A DNA stretch of 64,000 nucleotides from JABWCQ01 sp964587105 (GCA_964587105.1 CAZPKG010000011.1:39843-103842), one strand, 5' to 3'. Positions 17,769-27,104 are shown, counted from the first letter of the stretch. Numbers and translations: made by a program. The notes: a model not told the origin generated them from the sequence alone.

Positions 17769-19061
17769 ATGATCTCCTTTTTCAAGAAAAACAACCTCCA
17801 AGAACTTCCAGCGCGGGTTTCAACACAGCGCGCAACCAACTACAAACCCGTTCCCGTGCCCAATGAGGCCATTTCGCCACCGAGAAGTGTGACCGGCAAT
17901 CTGTTCACGGCCACGCTCGATGGCAACGAATTCATCTGGACCGGAACGAACCGTGCCGAGTTCTATCGCTACTTGCGCGATCATGTGCCGATAATTTCAT
18001 CGGCGGTGTGGGCGTGGGTGCATCTGTGCGCGACGCCGCAAAGCTATACACTGACCGGAAGCGAAGACGAAAAGCGTAAGGCTGATGCAATATTGTCGGC
18101 GCTCGACAAACGGATGCTTGAAAATCCGCTCGTGCGGCGCGGTGGTATCGCGCATGTGACCGAGCAATTCTTTCTCGAACTCTTCACAACCGGAAGATTC
18201 TGCGGCGAAATCATTCCACTTCCCGACGGCAAAGGAATTGATTACTTCCACACGATTGACGCCGACTTGATTCAATGGGAGCGCGACGGAAAATGGAAAG
18301 CCTATCTCGAAGATGACAAAGGCAAGCGCACATATTTGAATCCGGCGCGGTTTTTCTACGCGTCGCTCGGCAGTGACATTCACAATCCGCGCGGGATTGA
18401 GCCGCTGGCGTCGATTCCGTTTGTGGCGCAAATTCAGGAGGCGATGCTCTCGGACATGGCCCGCAGCGCACGGATGGCCGGAACGCCGCGCTTGCAAATC
18501 AAAGTCACTCCGCCCAAAGCCTACCAGCATGAAACGGACAAAGAGTATCAGGCACGCGCGAACAGATATTTCGACGATACAGTGTCGCAATTCCGCAAGC
18601 TTGACCCTGATGACAACATCTTCACATGGGACGACGTGGAAATCACGCTAATCGGCGGCGACACGAACCGCAATTTTACGTGGCGATTAAACCGCGAGCA
18701 GGTGATTGAAGACGTGATTACAGGATTGCGATTGTATCCGTGGGTGCTGGGTCGTTCGCATGGCACCACGAAAAACTGGGTTGAAGCGCAGTTCAATCTG
18801 CTGATGCAAATTGTCGATTCGGTGCAAAATCTCGGCAAGAGTCTCGGTAATTTTCTGCGCAATACGGAGCTTTCCATGCAGGGCAATCTGTGCAAATCCG
18901 AACATGTCTTTGAACCAAACCAAGACCCGTTTCAGCTTTCGAGAATGCAGGCCCGCAACATCGAGTTTGACACAATTGACAAAAAGGTCAAGCGCGGTTA
19001 CATCTCCAAAGACGACGGCGCGCGAGAGTTGGGTTATCAGAAGGCGTTTAGCTCGGAATAG
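17769..19061 (+). CDS. Phage portal-like protein, isolated
   Basis: 430 residues with the composition and motifs of tailed-phage portal proteins. These include an N-terminal segment with WTGTNRAEFYRYLRDHVPII, then FFLELFTTGRFCGEIIPLP and FHTIDADLIQWERDGKW (the stem and wing region typical of portals). Next come RFFYASLGSDIHNPRGIEPL and a long C-terminal helical part (LNREQVIEDVITGLRLYPWV, NTELSMQGN). In phages the portal forms the dodecameric DNA gate of the procapsid. No terminase, capsid, head-tail or integrase gene lies beside it, and both neighbours are minus-strand secreted proteins. There is no clear Shine-Dalgarno sequence before the ATG. It could be a prophage relic, part of a dispersed gene-transfer-agent-like set, or a domesticated gene. 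The frame is intact over full portal length. Confidence 0.75.
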   Translation: MISFFKKNNLQELPARVSTQRATNYKPVPVPNEAISPPRSVTGNLFTATLDGNEFIWTGTNRAEFYRYLRDHVPIISSAVWAWVHLCATPQSYTLTGSEDEKRKADAILSALDKRMLENPLVRRGGIAHVTEQFFLELFTTGRFCGEIIPLPDGKGIDYFHTIDADLIQWERDGKWKAYLEDDKGKRTYLNPARFFYASLGSDIHNPRGIEPLASIPFVAQIQEAMLSDMARSARMAGTPRLQIKVTPPKAYQHETDKEYQARANRYFDDTVSQFRKLDPDDNIFTWDDVEITLIGGDTNRNFTWRLNREQVIEDVITGLRLYPWVLGRSHGTTKNWVEAQFNLLMQIVDSVQNLGKSLGNFLRNTELSMQGNLCKSEHVFEPNQDPFQLSRMQARNIEFDTIDKKVKRGYISKDDGARELGYQKAFSSE

Positions 19062-19064
19062 AAA

Positions 19065-19090
19065 CAGGGCACCACACCTGTGATGCCCTG
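19065..19090 (-). terminator. Hairpin between convergent portal gene and 19131-21098
   Basis: Arms CAGGGCA/TGCCCTG with a 12-base loop. The minus strand continues TTTC, while the plus strand continues AAAAAA. A near copy lies at 25351-25376. Confidence 0.55.
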
Positions 19091-19130
19091 AAAAAACTAC
19101 CGGCGGCCTCCGGCCGTCCTCAAGAATCGC

Positions 19131-21098
19131 TTACTGCTGACAGCCGTTCAGCGTCACGACAAAGCGGCCGGACTGGTCGGGAGCGGCGATTTCATAATTT
19201 TCATAACGTCCTGCGACATTGGCCTGAAATTGCTCGAGCGGAACAAAGCCCGCCGGAAATTCGGTCGCGGGATTGGTCGAATAGTGAATCGTTACTGTTC
19301 CCGGCGTCGGGACATAGAAATTCAGGAACACGCTGAAGTCTTCAAACGGCTCGATAGTCAGGCTGTCAATCGGCGGACATTGGCACGGTTCTACCGATAA
19401 TGTGAAATCGTTTGTGCAGAACGGCGGCCCTTCGTTGCCGTCATTTTCCACCAGCACAAAAACCTTCCCCGAGTCCAGCTCAATACAATCAAGCTGTGCC
19501 AAACCGTTCACACAGCCGCCGTTGCTTTGCGCGATGATGAAAGGATTGTTGTCACAGCAGGAAGACATCACGGTCATCATGCTGGTCCACGGTTCCGTGC
19601 TTGAGCAGAGCGACAACGTGTAGCTTCCGTGTTCGGGAATATCTACGCGCACGAGTCGGTCATCTGTGTCCACCTGCTGTTGAATATCAAGCGTGCAATC
19701 ATCGCCTTCGCCGCAGGTGTTGCTCGAATAGCTGCCGGGCAATACCGTGATGGCTCCGTCTTCACCGCAGACGGGAAATGCATCCACGCGCAGACGATAA
19801 TTCAACGGATCGGGCATCGCCGTGTCTTGTTGCGACTCAATCCACATTTCATAGTTCCCAGCAGGCAGAATATAAAATGGTGAACCTCTGTCAACATCGG
19901 TGGTCGTTGAACAGGCAGGGCCGGTGTAGTAATAGTAATAGGTCGGTTGACACAAAGCCGGTTTGAGATGAATTTGCCACGGAAACTCCGCCGACACCGT
20001 GGCGGCTAAACTGCACGTCTGTGCGAGATTGAAGCGGAACCAATCCCCATCCGAGAGCGCTTGCGTTCCGCGATAGGTGAAGATTCGCCCATAGATAGTC
20101 TGACCGATGGTGTAGGTTTGAAAAGTCGGTGTGCCGCCCCAGATGGCGTTGTAGCAACCGCCGTTGCAATCTGTGGATTGATGCGGTGTTCCCGGTGTTT
20201 CAGGTGCGCAGTCAAGCAAATCACCGGGTTGCTGAACGACTTCACAAACGGGAAAAACCTCTAACGTATAAGCACCGGAACGAGTACTCTGATCATCCAC
20301 AACCAAGTAATAAGTGACATTGGCAATCGCCTTAAAAGCGAGCGACGCTCCGTATCCGTTGGATCCAAGATTACACTCGACGTAAGTCCCCGGACAAGTC
20401 GGCCCTGAGCGCAAAACCAATTCGCGGAGGTGCGGCCCTTCTTCGTTGATCAATTTGGCCACGATATTCTGAGTGGTGGGAAGCGTCAGTCTGTAAATGA
20501 CATCCGGCGCGTTTTGTCCGCCGCAGTCATTGGACGAAAAGTTGTTCGCGCGTCCGACGGTCGTGCCGTAGTCGGTGTAGGGCAATGACGGAATAAGTGT
20601 CGCCGGACAGCTATCCGCTTCGCATGTGTCACAGGCTTGCGAAATGTTGAGCGTGTAATTTCCGGCCAGACCATCCTGACCGTCCACGATGATAAAGTAG
20701 GTTGAGGAGGCCGTTAACTGTACGTCAATCACTCCCTGCGAATTACTCGGATTGAAGTGACAATACACTTGGGTATTGCCCGGACACGCGCCGCCAGTAT
20801 TGACGGCAAGAACTCCGAGATAGTTGGTGGTAATCAGTATCGTGTAAATTGCCGTCGTCGTCGGCGTGTACTGATAGACGACATCACCGGAAAACAGACC
20901 TGAGCAGAAGCTGAAGTTATTTGCCCGGCCCGCCGTTGTTCCACTGTCCGTATAGGGCAAGGCCGCAATCACCGTCGCCGGACAATTGTCCGCACCTTGG
21001 TCAAGCGGATTGGCGCCTTGCCTATCGCGCTGCTCGTCCGCCGCGAACAATGCTACGCTCGCGCACAAAATTACGATGCAAGTCAGAAATCTGAACAC
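19131..21098 (-). CDS. Secreted PPC-module protein (655 aa)
   Basis: The open frame reaches an ATG at 21125, but the GTG at 21098 is preferred: GGGGAG lies 6 bases upstream and a signal peptide follows (VFRFLTCIVILCASVALFAA). It has two PPC-like sandwiches in tandem: NPLDQGADNCPATVI to YFIIVDGQDGLAGNY, and DSCPATLIPSLPYTDYGTT to YYLVVDDQSTRSGAY. A DCNGGCYN domain, a diverged third sandwich (CSSTEPWTSMMTVMSSCC) and a C-terminal module (PIDSLTIEPFEDF, YYSTNPATEFPAGFV type) follow. Unlike the left-hand array it lacks the helical spacer and the GSCCYG patch. The start lies 68 bases from the stop of 21167-23662, so the two are probably one operon. No T9SS tail. Confidence 0.88.
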   Translation of the reverse strand: MFRFLTCIVILCASVALFAADEQRDRQGANPLDQGADNCPATVIAALPYTDSGTTAGRANNFSFCSGLFSGDVVYQYTPTTTAIYTILITTNYLGVLAVNTGGACPGNTQVYCHFNPSNSQGVIDVQLTASSTYFIIVDGQDGLAGNYTLNISQACDTCEADSCPATLIPSLPYTDYGTTVGRANNFSSNDCGGQNAPDVIYRLTLPTTQNIVAKLINEEGPHLRELVLRSGPTCPGTYVECNLGSNGYGASLAFKAIANVTYYLVVDDQSTRSGAYTLEVFPVCEVVQQPGDLLDCAPETPGTPHQSTDCNGGCYNAIWGGTPTFQTYTIGQTIYGRIFTYRGTQALSDGDWFRFNLAQTCSLAATVSAEFPWQIHLKPALCQPTYYYYYTGPACSTTTDVDRGSPFYILPAGNYEMWIESQQDTAMPDPLNYRLRVDAFPVCGEDGAITVLPGSYSSNTCGEGDDCTLDIQQQVDTDDRLVRVDIPEHGSYTLSLCSSTEPWTSMMTVMSSCCDNNPFIIAQSNGGCVNGLAQLDCIELDSGKVFVLVENDGNEGPPFCTNDFTLSVEPCQCPPIDSLTIEPFEDFSVFLNFYVPTPGTVTIHYSTNPATEFPAGFVPLEQFQANVAGRYENYEIAAPDQSGRFVVTLNGCQQ

Positions 21099-21166
21099 GT
21101 TGTTCTCCCCGGTTACTTTTTCCACACATTACTGCATATTCATCCACACGGCAAATTCAGTTTTTC

Positions 21167-23662
21167 TTACGGACAAACTTTCACGATAACGTAATTGCGA
21201 TACGCGCTTGTGACATCCAAGTCAGTCCAAAGCGTCAAACCGGCCGGACCAAACAAAGTCGCGCGCTGTCCCCATTGGGGATCGCCGCCGCGCGGGTCGC
21301 CGTCGTTGTTGGGTATGTTCGTGCTGAAAATGTCGTAGGTTCCGCCGTCGGAGATGTAACGAATTTCAGCTTGGCCAGCGGTGTTCCAACGAATTGTCAC
21401 GCTGTCCGGCGGCAGGCAAGGAGTTGCAGCGCACGATACAAGCACATTGATGTCGCCGCACGCGCCCCAAGCCTGTGAGACATGCAGGTAATAGGTCCCC
21501 GGAGTGAGTTCAACCGTGCCATGCTCTTCCCAACGGTTGCCCGTCGGATGCTGTGACGTGTTGTTTTGATCCTGTGCAAACACACAACTCGTTCGGGGCA
21601 AAACACAATCCGTAAACAACGAGAATTGCACGTCGCCGTTAGTATCTACGGACGCTATATCAAAAGTATATTCCGCAGTGGTGGGAACGTCAATCCGGAA
21701 GAACTTCTGCGGACCTGTGCCTGCGCGGTCTCCGTCGCCGCAGCCATTACGATACGTCTGACAAATCGGCGAGGAACAGCCGTCGCAGGTATTCACGAGC
21801 GTCGGTACGTTGCACTCAATCGCTGGAGCCGTCACACAGGCAACTGGATCGCATTCGTCGTATGGAACTGCAATGGAGTCCACAAGAACTTTGTAAGGAC
21901 CTGTGTAGCAGTCGCCCAATCCGGCAACTACCACTGCCACAGTTTCCGGTCCGCAGCCGGATATCCAACTGCATGTGTTGCAAGGATCGGTGACGTAGCA
22001 ACCGTTTACATTGACAAAAGAAATTCCCATGTCGGCGCCGCCGATGTCACAATTAGGTCCGGCTTGCACGCCGATAATATTCCAGCGGTCTTCTGGTGTG
22101 ACTACCCAATAGAAGTCACGGTCGCCCGGTTCACATATGGTACCGGCCACAGCATCACCGAAGACAAGGGTATCAGGATCAAACTGCAGCGGATTACATG
22201 AATTGTTCGGTTCTGTCTCCGTATCCGGCAACGGACAAAGCTCTCCGATGTTGCAGGCTTCAACAGCCGTTTCATACATATCGAAAACGAACGGCCCGAA
22301 CGAGCTTGCGCTGGTGCCGTCCACAACGATACAGTAGTCATGTCCCTGCTCAAATTCAAAACAGTAAATCGCGGCATTCTGCCAGAAGCCGCCGAAGAAC
22401 GTGTAACATGAGCGCGGACCGCACTGGTAAAACGGAGAGTTGGTGTCGCCGTCGCGGAAAATGTAGAGACTCGACCCAAACAGCGTGTTGCCGCAAGTCA
22501 GAATGTCGGCAAGGTGAGTCGTTGACGGAGTGTAGCTAAACACGATATCCGGTGCGCCGTCTTCGTAAGAACAGAAATTGTAGTCGTTGGTCATGCCCAT
22601 CGTCGTGCCGCTGTAACTGAAGGGCAGTGAATTGATGGCGATGGCGTCATTACATGTTTCGCCGCTGCCGTTAGAGCAAGGCGTGTAATCGCATCCACCA
22701 CCTTCGTAGATTTTGAGCGTATAGTCGCCACCGTCACCCGATCTGCCGTCCACATAAATGTAGTATTGGAATCCGACATAGACATCCACTCCCGTGATGC
22801 AGCTGTTGTTACCTTCATAGACTGTCGGACAGCCGAGCAGATAAGAATCGTAGCATCCCGTTGTGGACTCATGAATTTCTACATAGGTTTCAAAGGTGGC
22901 GCTGGAAAGTGAAATGCCGAGAAATTGATCTTGTGTGGGGATGTATTCATAGACTACGTCCGGTCCGCCAAAATCTGAATCGCAGGATGGTGAGAAGTCA
23001 TTCTGATAAAGCGAAGAATTGCGCGCGTCGCAGTAGGGGAGAGTGCTCAAAGAAATGGGATTATCGCAATTGACACCCGTCTCGTTACACGGAGTGCTCG
23101 GGCAGTTGAATCCTTCCACAACATGCAAAACGTAGTCTCCGGATTCTCCCCAATCGCCGTCGGCTACGATGTAGTAGGTATAGCCTGAATAAACGGTGAT
23201 GCCTTCTATACAACTCGTTGGGACATTGTTGTTGCAGTCGTAGAACCACATGTCGTTGCAATCCGTATCGGTTTCATAGACCTGTAAGTAAGTGCTGTAC
23301 GTTCCGGAAGCCAAGGAAATGGAAACGACCATGTCCGACGGCGGAGAATAGACATAGACAACATCCGGCGCTCCGGTAACCCCAAGGCACTCTTCATAAT
23401 AATCGTCGTTGTAACCGGCCGTTGTTCCCTGATCACAATACGGCAGAGACGAAATTACTGTCGCGTTACCGCAATCGTCGCCACCTTGATCAAGCGGAGT
23501 GCGAGGACGTTCGGAGCGTGGTGAATTGGAGATTTTCTGTTGCGTCGGTGTTACGAGCATCTGTGCGCTGCCATGAACCGTGACGACACGAGAAACAGAT
23601 TTGTTCGTGTCTGCCCAAGCACTGGATGCAAGCACGAGAATGATAAGAATAGTTGAGCGCAT
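21167..23662 (-). CDS. Secreted PPC-module protein with three tandem N-terminal units (831 aa)
   Basis: The signal peptide (MRSTILIILVLASSAWA) is followed by three PPC-like units of about 125 residues. They open with TPLDQGGDDCGNATVISSLP, GVNCDNPISLSTLPYCD and GETCNDAIAINSLPFSY and close with YYIVADGDWGESGDY, YYIYVDGRSGDGGDY and DYCIVVDGTS. A region with TETEPNNSCNP and DRDFYWV resembles another PPC-type repeat. A further sandwich has FFRIDVPTTAEYTFDIASV and YYLHVSQA. The end is an Fn3-like module from LPPDSVTIRWNTAGQ to the stop. It is the first gene of the probable unit with 19131-21098. Function unknown; no anchor or T9SS tail. Confidence 0.88.
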   Translation of the reverse strand: MRSTILIILVLASSAWADTNKSVSRVVTVHGSAQMLVTPTQQKISNSPRSERPRTPLDQGGDDCGNATVISSLPYCDQGTTAGYNDDYYEECLGVTGAPDVVYVYSPPSDMVVSISLASGTYSTYLQVYETDTDCNDMWFYDCNNNVPTSCIEGITVYSGYTYYIVADGDWGESGDYVLHVVEGFNCPSTPCNETGVNCDNPISLSTLPYCDARNSSLYQNDFSPSCDSDFGGPDVVYEYIPTQDQFLGISLSSATFETYVEIHESTTGCYDSYLLGCPTVYEGNNSCITGVDVYVGFQYYIYVDGRSGDGGDYTLKIYEGGGCDYTPCSNGSGETCNDAIAINSLPFSYSGTTMGMTNDYNFCSYEDGAPDIVFSYTPSTTHLADILTCGNTLFGSSLYIFRDGDTNSPFYQCGPRSCYTFFGGFWQNAAIYCFEFEQGHDYCIVVDGTSASSFGPFVFDMYETAVEACNIGELCPLPDTETEPNNSCNPLQFDPDTLVFGDAVAGTICEPGDRDFYWVVTPEDRWNIIGVQAGPNCDIGGADMGISFVNVNGCYVTDPCNTCSWISGCGPETVAVVVAGLGDCYTGPYKVLVDSIAVPYDECDPVACVTAPAIECNVPTLVNTCDGCSSPICQTYRNGCGDGDRAGTGPQKFFRIDVPTTAEYTFDIASVDTNGDVQFSLFTDCVLPRTSCVFAQDQNNTSQHPTGNRWEEHGTVELTPGTYYLHVSQAWGACGDINVLVSCAATPCLPPDSVTIRWNTAGQAEIRYISDGGTYDIFSTNIPNNDGDPRGGDPQWGQRATLFGPAGLTLWTDLDVTSAYRNYVIVKVCP

Positions 23663-23707
23663 GTTTTCTATCCCCAGCTATCATGAATGAACTTTATTGC
23701 AAACGAA

Positions 23708-23733
23708 AACCGCGCGCCGTGAAGGGCGTGCGG
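23708..23733 (-). promoter_or_regulatory. Terminator-like hairpin in the 5' leader (possible attenuator)
   Basis: Arms ACCGCGCGCC/GGCGTGCGGT allow nine pairs with one mismatch or wobble and a 6-base loop, followed on the minus strand by TTTTCGTTT. It lies between the promoter at 23778-23805 and the ATG at 23662, where a terminator would act on the gene's own leader. The upstream gene has its own hairpin at 23877-23895. Confidence 0.4.
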
Positions 23734-23777
23734 TACTGACAAATATTACGAACCCAGCAATCTACGCTGTATAATGT

Positions 23778-23805
23778 AATATAGTGAAGAAATGTTAGCG
23801 GTCAA
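23778..23805 (-). promoter_or_regulatory. sigma70-like promoter for the 21167-23662 gene
   Basis: On the minus strand: TTGACC, 16 bases, TATATT. The leader would be about 110 bases, longer than for the other secreted genes. Confidence 0.55.
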
Positions 23806-23876
23806 GAGTAATGTTACTGTTTAAGAACCTTTTGTTAAAAATGCAGCTTGTTGTTAAATAGACCCTTAAAACAAAA

Positions 23877-23895
23877 CGGCCCGACCAAATGGCCG
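23877..23895 (-). terminator. Weak terminator after the PDZ-hydrolase gene
   Basis: Stem CGGCC/GGCCG; the minus strand continues GTTTTGTTTTAAGG. Confidence 0.5.
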
Positions 23896-23926
23896 AGCCG
23901 AGGATCGCCGGAATGGAAATCAAATG

Positions 23927-25234
23927 TCATTTCCCGATTGCGCGATTGCAGAACTCTAATATCTTCGGAAAGAAATCGGGATGGAGTTCTGTGAAAGGAG
24001 TTCCGATGAATGCAATCGCCTGCGTGCCGGGATTGGTGAAACCATGATCCATGCCTTCAATTGCAACGAACTGAGCTCTACCCGGATGATAGAAATTCAC
24101 GATATCGCGCGCGTATTCATGTTCTTCCTGTGCCACCACAAAATCCGCCGTGCCACAAACGAACAAAACCGGCGCATCGACTTTCTTCCAGTAGTCGGCT
24201 AAACTCAAATCCGCAACTTCCTGCATGAATGTGTAGTGCGCCGGATATTGCAAATCTCCGGCAAGCGCTGAATCCTCGGCAAGAATCTGATCGGGTGTCT
24301 GATGTTCCACAAACAGCTTCTGCATGGCGGTGTATTTCGTGTCGAGCATGATTTCAATCGAGTCGTAAGGTGTTCCGGCAAGAACAAGTTGACGGCGGTT
24401 GTTTTTCATCTCGTATTCTTTCCAATCAATTCCCGAAGTCGCCACCGCCACGATTGCCGCGCACGGAATGTCTTGATAGACCACGGGTGAGGTCAAGCCG
24501 CCCATCGAGTGACCGAAATAGATCAGCTTTGATCTGTCAATCCACTTGAAACGGTCAAGCGATTTGACGCCTTCGGTTAGGCCGTGTGTTTCATCAAAGA
24601 AGCTCTGCTGTGCGCACGGTTCGCCCTGCGAATCTCCCATGCCGGTTTTTTCGATGCGCACGGTTGCAAAACCATTGCGAGTGAATTTGTAGAGAATATC
24701 GCGATAGGCAAACGGCTGCTGCGGAGCAACATCCACACTGTAGCAACCAAGTCCGCCCATCAACACAACCGTCGGAAACGGGCCATCCCCTTTAGGTTTG
24801 GTCAAAATAATTCTGCGCAAAAATCCGTCGATATTCGCGGCATCGTAGATAATTTCAAATTCATCTGAAGTTTCGCGCGGCGCTTCTTTCAAGCTGACAA
24901 TTTTCGAGAGCACTTTGTCGGCGCGCAACACTTCAAACACGATGTCGGCTCCCGCGCCTTCGTTTTTCAAGAGCGGGCCGACGTCTTGCGGGCCGCGCAA
25001 CGGCAAACCGTTGGCTGTGAGCAAAATGTCGCCGGACATAATTCCGGCATCTGCGGCGCTGGAACCGGGAAACACGTTGGGCAGCAAGACACCCGTTGTG
25101 AACTTACTGCTTGTGGCCGCAAGCTGTTCGGCGGTGGCGGGAGCAAGCTGTGCTCCGAACCATGCCCGGCGCGGAAGCGGGTCTTTGGCGAAGGCGCTGA
25201 CGGCGAAGATTAGAATGAGAATAAGGTGCAGCAT
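23927..25234 (-). CDS. Secreted PDZ domain plus alpha/beta-hydrolase
   Basis: 435 residues. The ATG follows GGAGTCCCC. A signal peptide (1-16, ending VSAFA) precedes a PDZ-like domain (about 45-115) with LLPNVFPGSSAADAGIMSGD and ILLTANGLPLRGPQDV, the HtrA-type peptide-binding pattern. An alpha/beta-hydrolase fold of the prolyl-oligopeptidase/dienelactone type follows. The nucleophile elbow is GHSMGG (Ser243), an Asp candidate is in VCGTADFVVAQ and a His candidate in EGMDHGF. It probably acts as a periplasmic esterase or peptidase, with the PDZ domain holding protein tails; the substrate is unknown. It stands alone between two secreted-protein genes. Confidence 0.85.
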   Translation of the reverse strand: MLHLILILIFAVSAFAKDPLPRRAWFGAQLAPATAEQLAATSSKFTTGVLLPNVFPGSSAADAGIMSGDILLTANGLPLRGPQDVGPLLKNEGAGADIVFEVLRADKVLSKIVSLKEAPRETSDEFEIIYDAANIDGFLRRIILTKPKGDGPFPTVVLMGGLGCYSVDVAPQQPFAYRDILYKFTRNGFATVRIEKTGMGDSQGEPCAQQSFFDETHGLTEGVKSLDRFKWIDRSKLIYFGHSMGGLTSPVVYQDIPCAAIVAVATSGIDWKEYEMKNNRRQLVLAGTPYDSIEIMLDTKYTAMQKLFVEHQTPDQILAEDSALAGDLQYPAHYTFMQEVADLSLADYWKKVDAPVLFVCGTADFVVAQEEHEYARDIVNFYHPGRAQFVAIEGMDHGFTNPGTQAIAFIGTPFTELHPDFFPKILEFCNRAIGK

Positions 25235-25314
25235 GGGGACTCCGATGTGGGACTGGTGGGGAATTACTCAGTTGGAGTGGAAGAGAGATGAGAGGGTTGC
25301 ACTATGATGTTAGG

Positions 25315-25333
25315 GGCACCCGCAGCGGGTGCC
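25315..25333. repeat. REP-like palindrome
   Basis: GGCACCCGC/GCGGGTGCC with A in the centre, flanked by GG on the left and GCCGCG on the right, as in the copies at 48-56 kb. Confidence 0.8.
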
Positions 25334-25348
25334 GCCGCGAAAACAAAA

Positions 25349-25378
25349 AACAGGGCACCACTTGCGTGATGCCCTGTT
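25349..25378 (-). terminator. Terminator after the 25401-26867 gene
   Basis: Arms AACAGGGCA/TGCCCTGTT; the minus strand continues TTTTTGTTTTCG. Confidence 0.65.
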
Positions 25379-25400
25379 GAAACGAACGAGTGAAGATTGT

Positions 25401-26867
25401 TTACTTCATCAACAACATTTTGTGCGTTGAGCTGAAGCTGCCGGAACGGAGGACGTAGAAATACAAACCGGTCGGCAATTGCGCGGCGTCGAACTGCACA
25501 TTGTGCGAACCGGCTTCGACGCGGCCATTGACGAGACGAGCGACTTCGATACCGAGTGCATTGGTGACGGTCAAAGTCACGTCAGATGCTTCGGGAACAT
25601 CAAAGCTGATGGTCGTGCTCGGGTTGAACGGATTCGGATAGTTCTGATGCAACGCATACTCGGTGATGATCGCGTTGTTGAACGTACCGGCTTCAACCGT
25701 GCGCGTGCCGTGGCTGCGGCGGATACCATTCACGTCTTGCGTGAAGAGTTCGTAGGTGTAAACTTGTCCGGCGACGACATTGCGATCCGTCCAGCTATAT
25801 TCCGTGCGAGCGGAACTCAGACCAACACCGCGAACTTCGGCAACCTTTTCATTGTCGCGGAAGACGTCAAAATGATCGTTGCCGTTTTCTGAAGCGGTGG
25901 CCCAATCGAGATCAATCGCACCGTTGGAAGCAATGGCCGTGAAGCCCGCCATTTCAACAGCAAGCTGACGCTCGAAGAAGACGCAGAAGCAACCGTCGGT
26001 GTTCGCTTCAAAGATCGCGTGCCAGTAGCCGCCCGGAGCTTGGCATTCGATGCCCGTCGAATCATAAGAAGCAACCCAAGTCAAGCCGGTCGGAATGACC
26101 GTGCCGGGGCAAGCTTCAATCACGAACACAGGCTGACCGTCGTAGGGGCAGCACCAGTACACTTCGATCGGGGTACCACAATACTCCAAGCAGAACGTGC
26201 TGCCGACTTCCACCCATTGCGGCGGCATCGGCGGGCAAGGCTGCTCAGTGAAGCAATCCGGCGGAACAATCAAGACGCCGTGGTTGACGGTGCAGTTATC
26301 GAAGTTCTGATTGATCGCATCCACAATAGCGTTCAAGTCAGAAACATCAGTACCTGAAGGAAGACCACTCAAGTCACCGCCGAGAACTGCGTTGGCCAAA
26401 GCGAGAATCTGATCCACCGAATAGCCTTCGAAATCGCCGTTGTCCACCAAGAGCATTCCGAAGTCATTGAATCCAGCCACACCCGCATCGCCAAACGCGA
26501 CGTTAATCGCAAGCGCGGTCACTTGACCCGCGAACACACCGGCGGTCGTGTTGCCGACGGGATCCACATAGTTCTGGGTGAGCACATCGGGAGTTGAACC
26601 GGCGGGAAGAAAATCACGAACTGCATTTGAGCTCGTGTAGTGTATCGTGAAACCACCACCGACCGTCAAGCCGGCTGGGAATACGGTCGCGAAGTTGTCT
26701 TGCAGAATACATCCGGCGTTGCCGCCGTTGCACGCAGCGCCCCAACCGCCTTGCGTGCGGGTGCAGAAGTCACCCACGTCAATTACGCAATCATCGGGCT
26801 GGGCCAACGCCAGTCCGGACAGCAGCAAAATGCCACAAATTGTACCAATCAGTTTTTTCACGAACAT
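25401..26867 (-). CDS. Secreted protein with T9SS tail (488 aa)
   Basis: The ATG at 26867 is chosen over the frame-opening codon at 26888 because GGAGAGG lies 3 bases upstream and a signal peptide follows (MFVKKLIGTICGILLLSGLALAQ). The N-terminal domain has FCTRTQGGWG and CNGGNAGCILQDNF, AVRDFLPAGSTPDVL and VFAGQVTALAINVAF, a pattern I know from other uncharacterised secreted bacterial proteins. A short Cys-containing domain (EYCGTPIEVYWCCP), an Fn3-like domain (FTAIASNGAIDLDWATASEN, TYELFTQDVNG) and a T9SS type A tail (HQNYPNPFNPSTTISFDVP, ending KMLLMK) follow. Surface or released location through T9SS is expected. Biochemical role unknown. Confidence 0.88.
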   Translation of the reverse strand: MFVKKLIGTICGILLLSGLALAQPDDCVIDVGDFCTRTQGGWGAACNGGNAGCILQDNFATVFPAGLTVGGGFTIHYTSSNAVRDFLPAGSTPDVLTQNYVDPVGNTTAGVFAGQVTALAINVAFGDAGVAGFNDFGMLLVDNGDFEGYSVDQILALANAVLGGDLSGLPSGTDVSDLNAIVDAINQNFDNCTVNHGVLIVPPDCFTEQPCPPMPPQWVEVGSTFCLEYCGTPIEVYWCCPYDGQPVFVIEACPGTVIPTGLTWVASYDSTGIECQAPGGYWHAIFEANTDGCFCVFFERQLAVEMAGFTAIASNGAIDLDWATASENGNDHFDVFRDNEKVAEVRGVGLSSARTEYSWTDRNVVAGQVYTYELFTQDVNGIRRSHGTRTVEAGTFNNAIITEYALHQNYPNPFNPSTTISFDVPEASDVTLTVTNALGIEVARLVNGRVEAGSHNVQFDAAQLPTGLYFYVLRSGSFSSTHKMLLMK

Positions 26868-26931
26868 AGGCCTCTCCATAACGCTCAAACTACCTAATTG
26901 CTGACAAAACCAGTCATATTAATCTCTTCGT

Positions 26932-26960
26932 AAAGTAATAAGGAGAGTTAAAGGAGTCAA
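26932..26960 (-). promoter_or_regulatory. sigma70-like promoter for the 25401-26867 gene
   Basis: On the minus strand: TTGACT, 17 bases, TACTTT. Confidence 0.5.
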
Positions 26961-27104
26961 GTAGGTTTATCACCTATGTTATTAGTGACTTAGGGGGTCA
27001 ATTTCCGTTTAAGCATATTGCCCACAGAAAGTTACGTTGCGAGACTGCAACACTGACCCGAGGCGGTTCTAAAAGTAACTCCTCCTTTCTCCCCAAGAAA
27101 AGAA

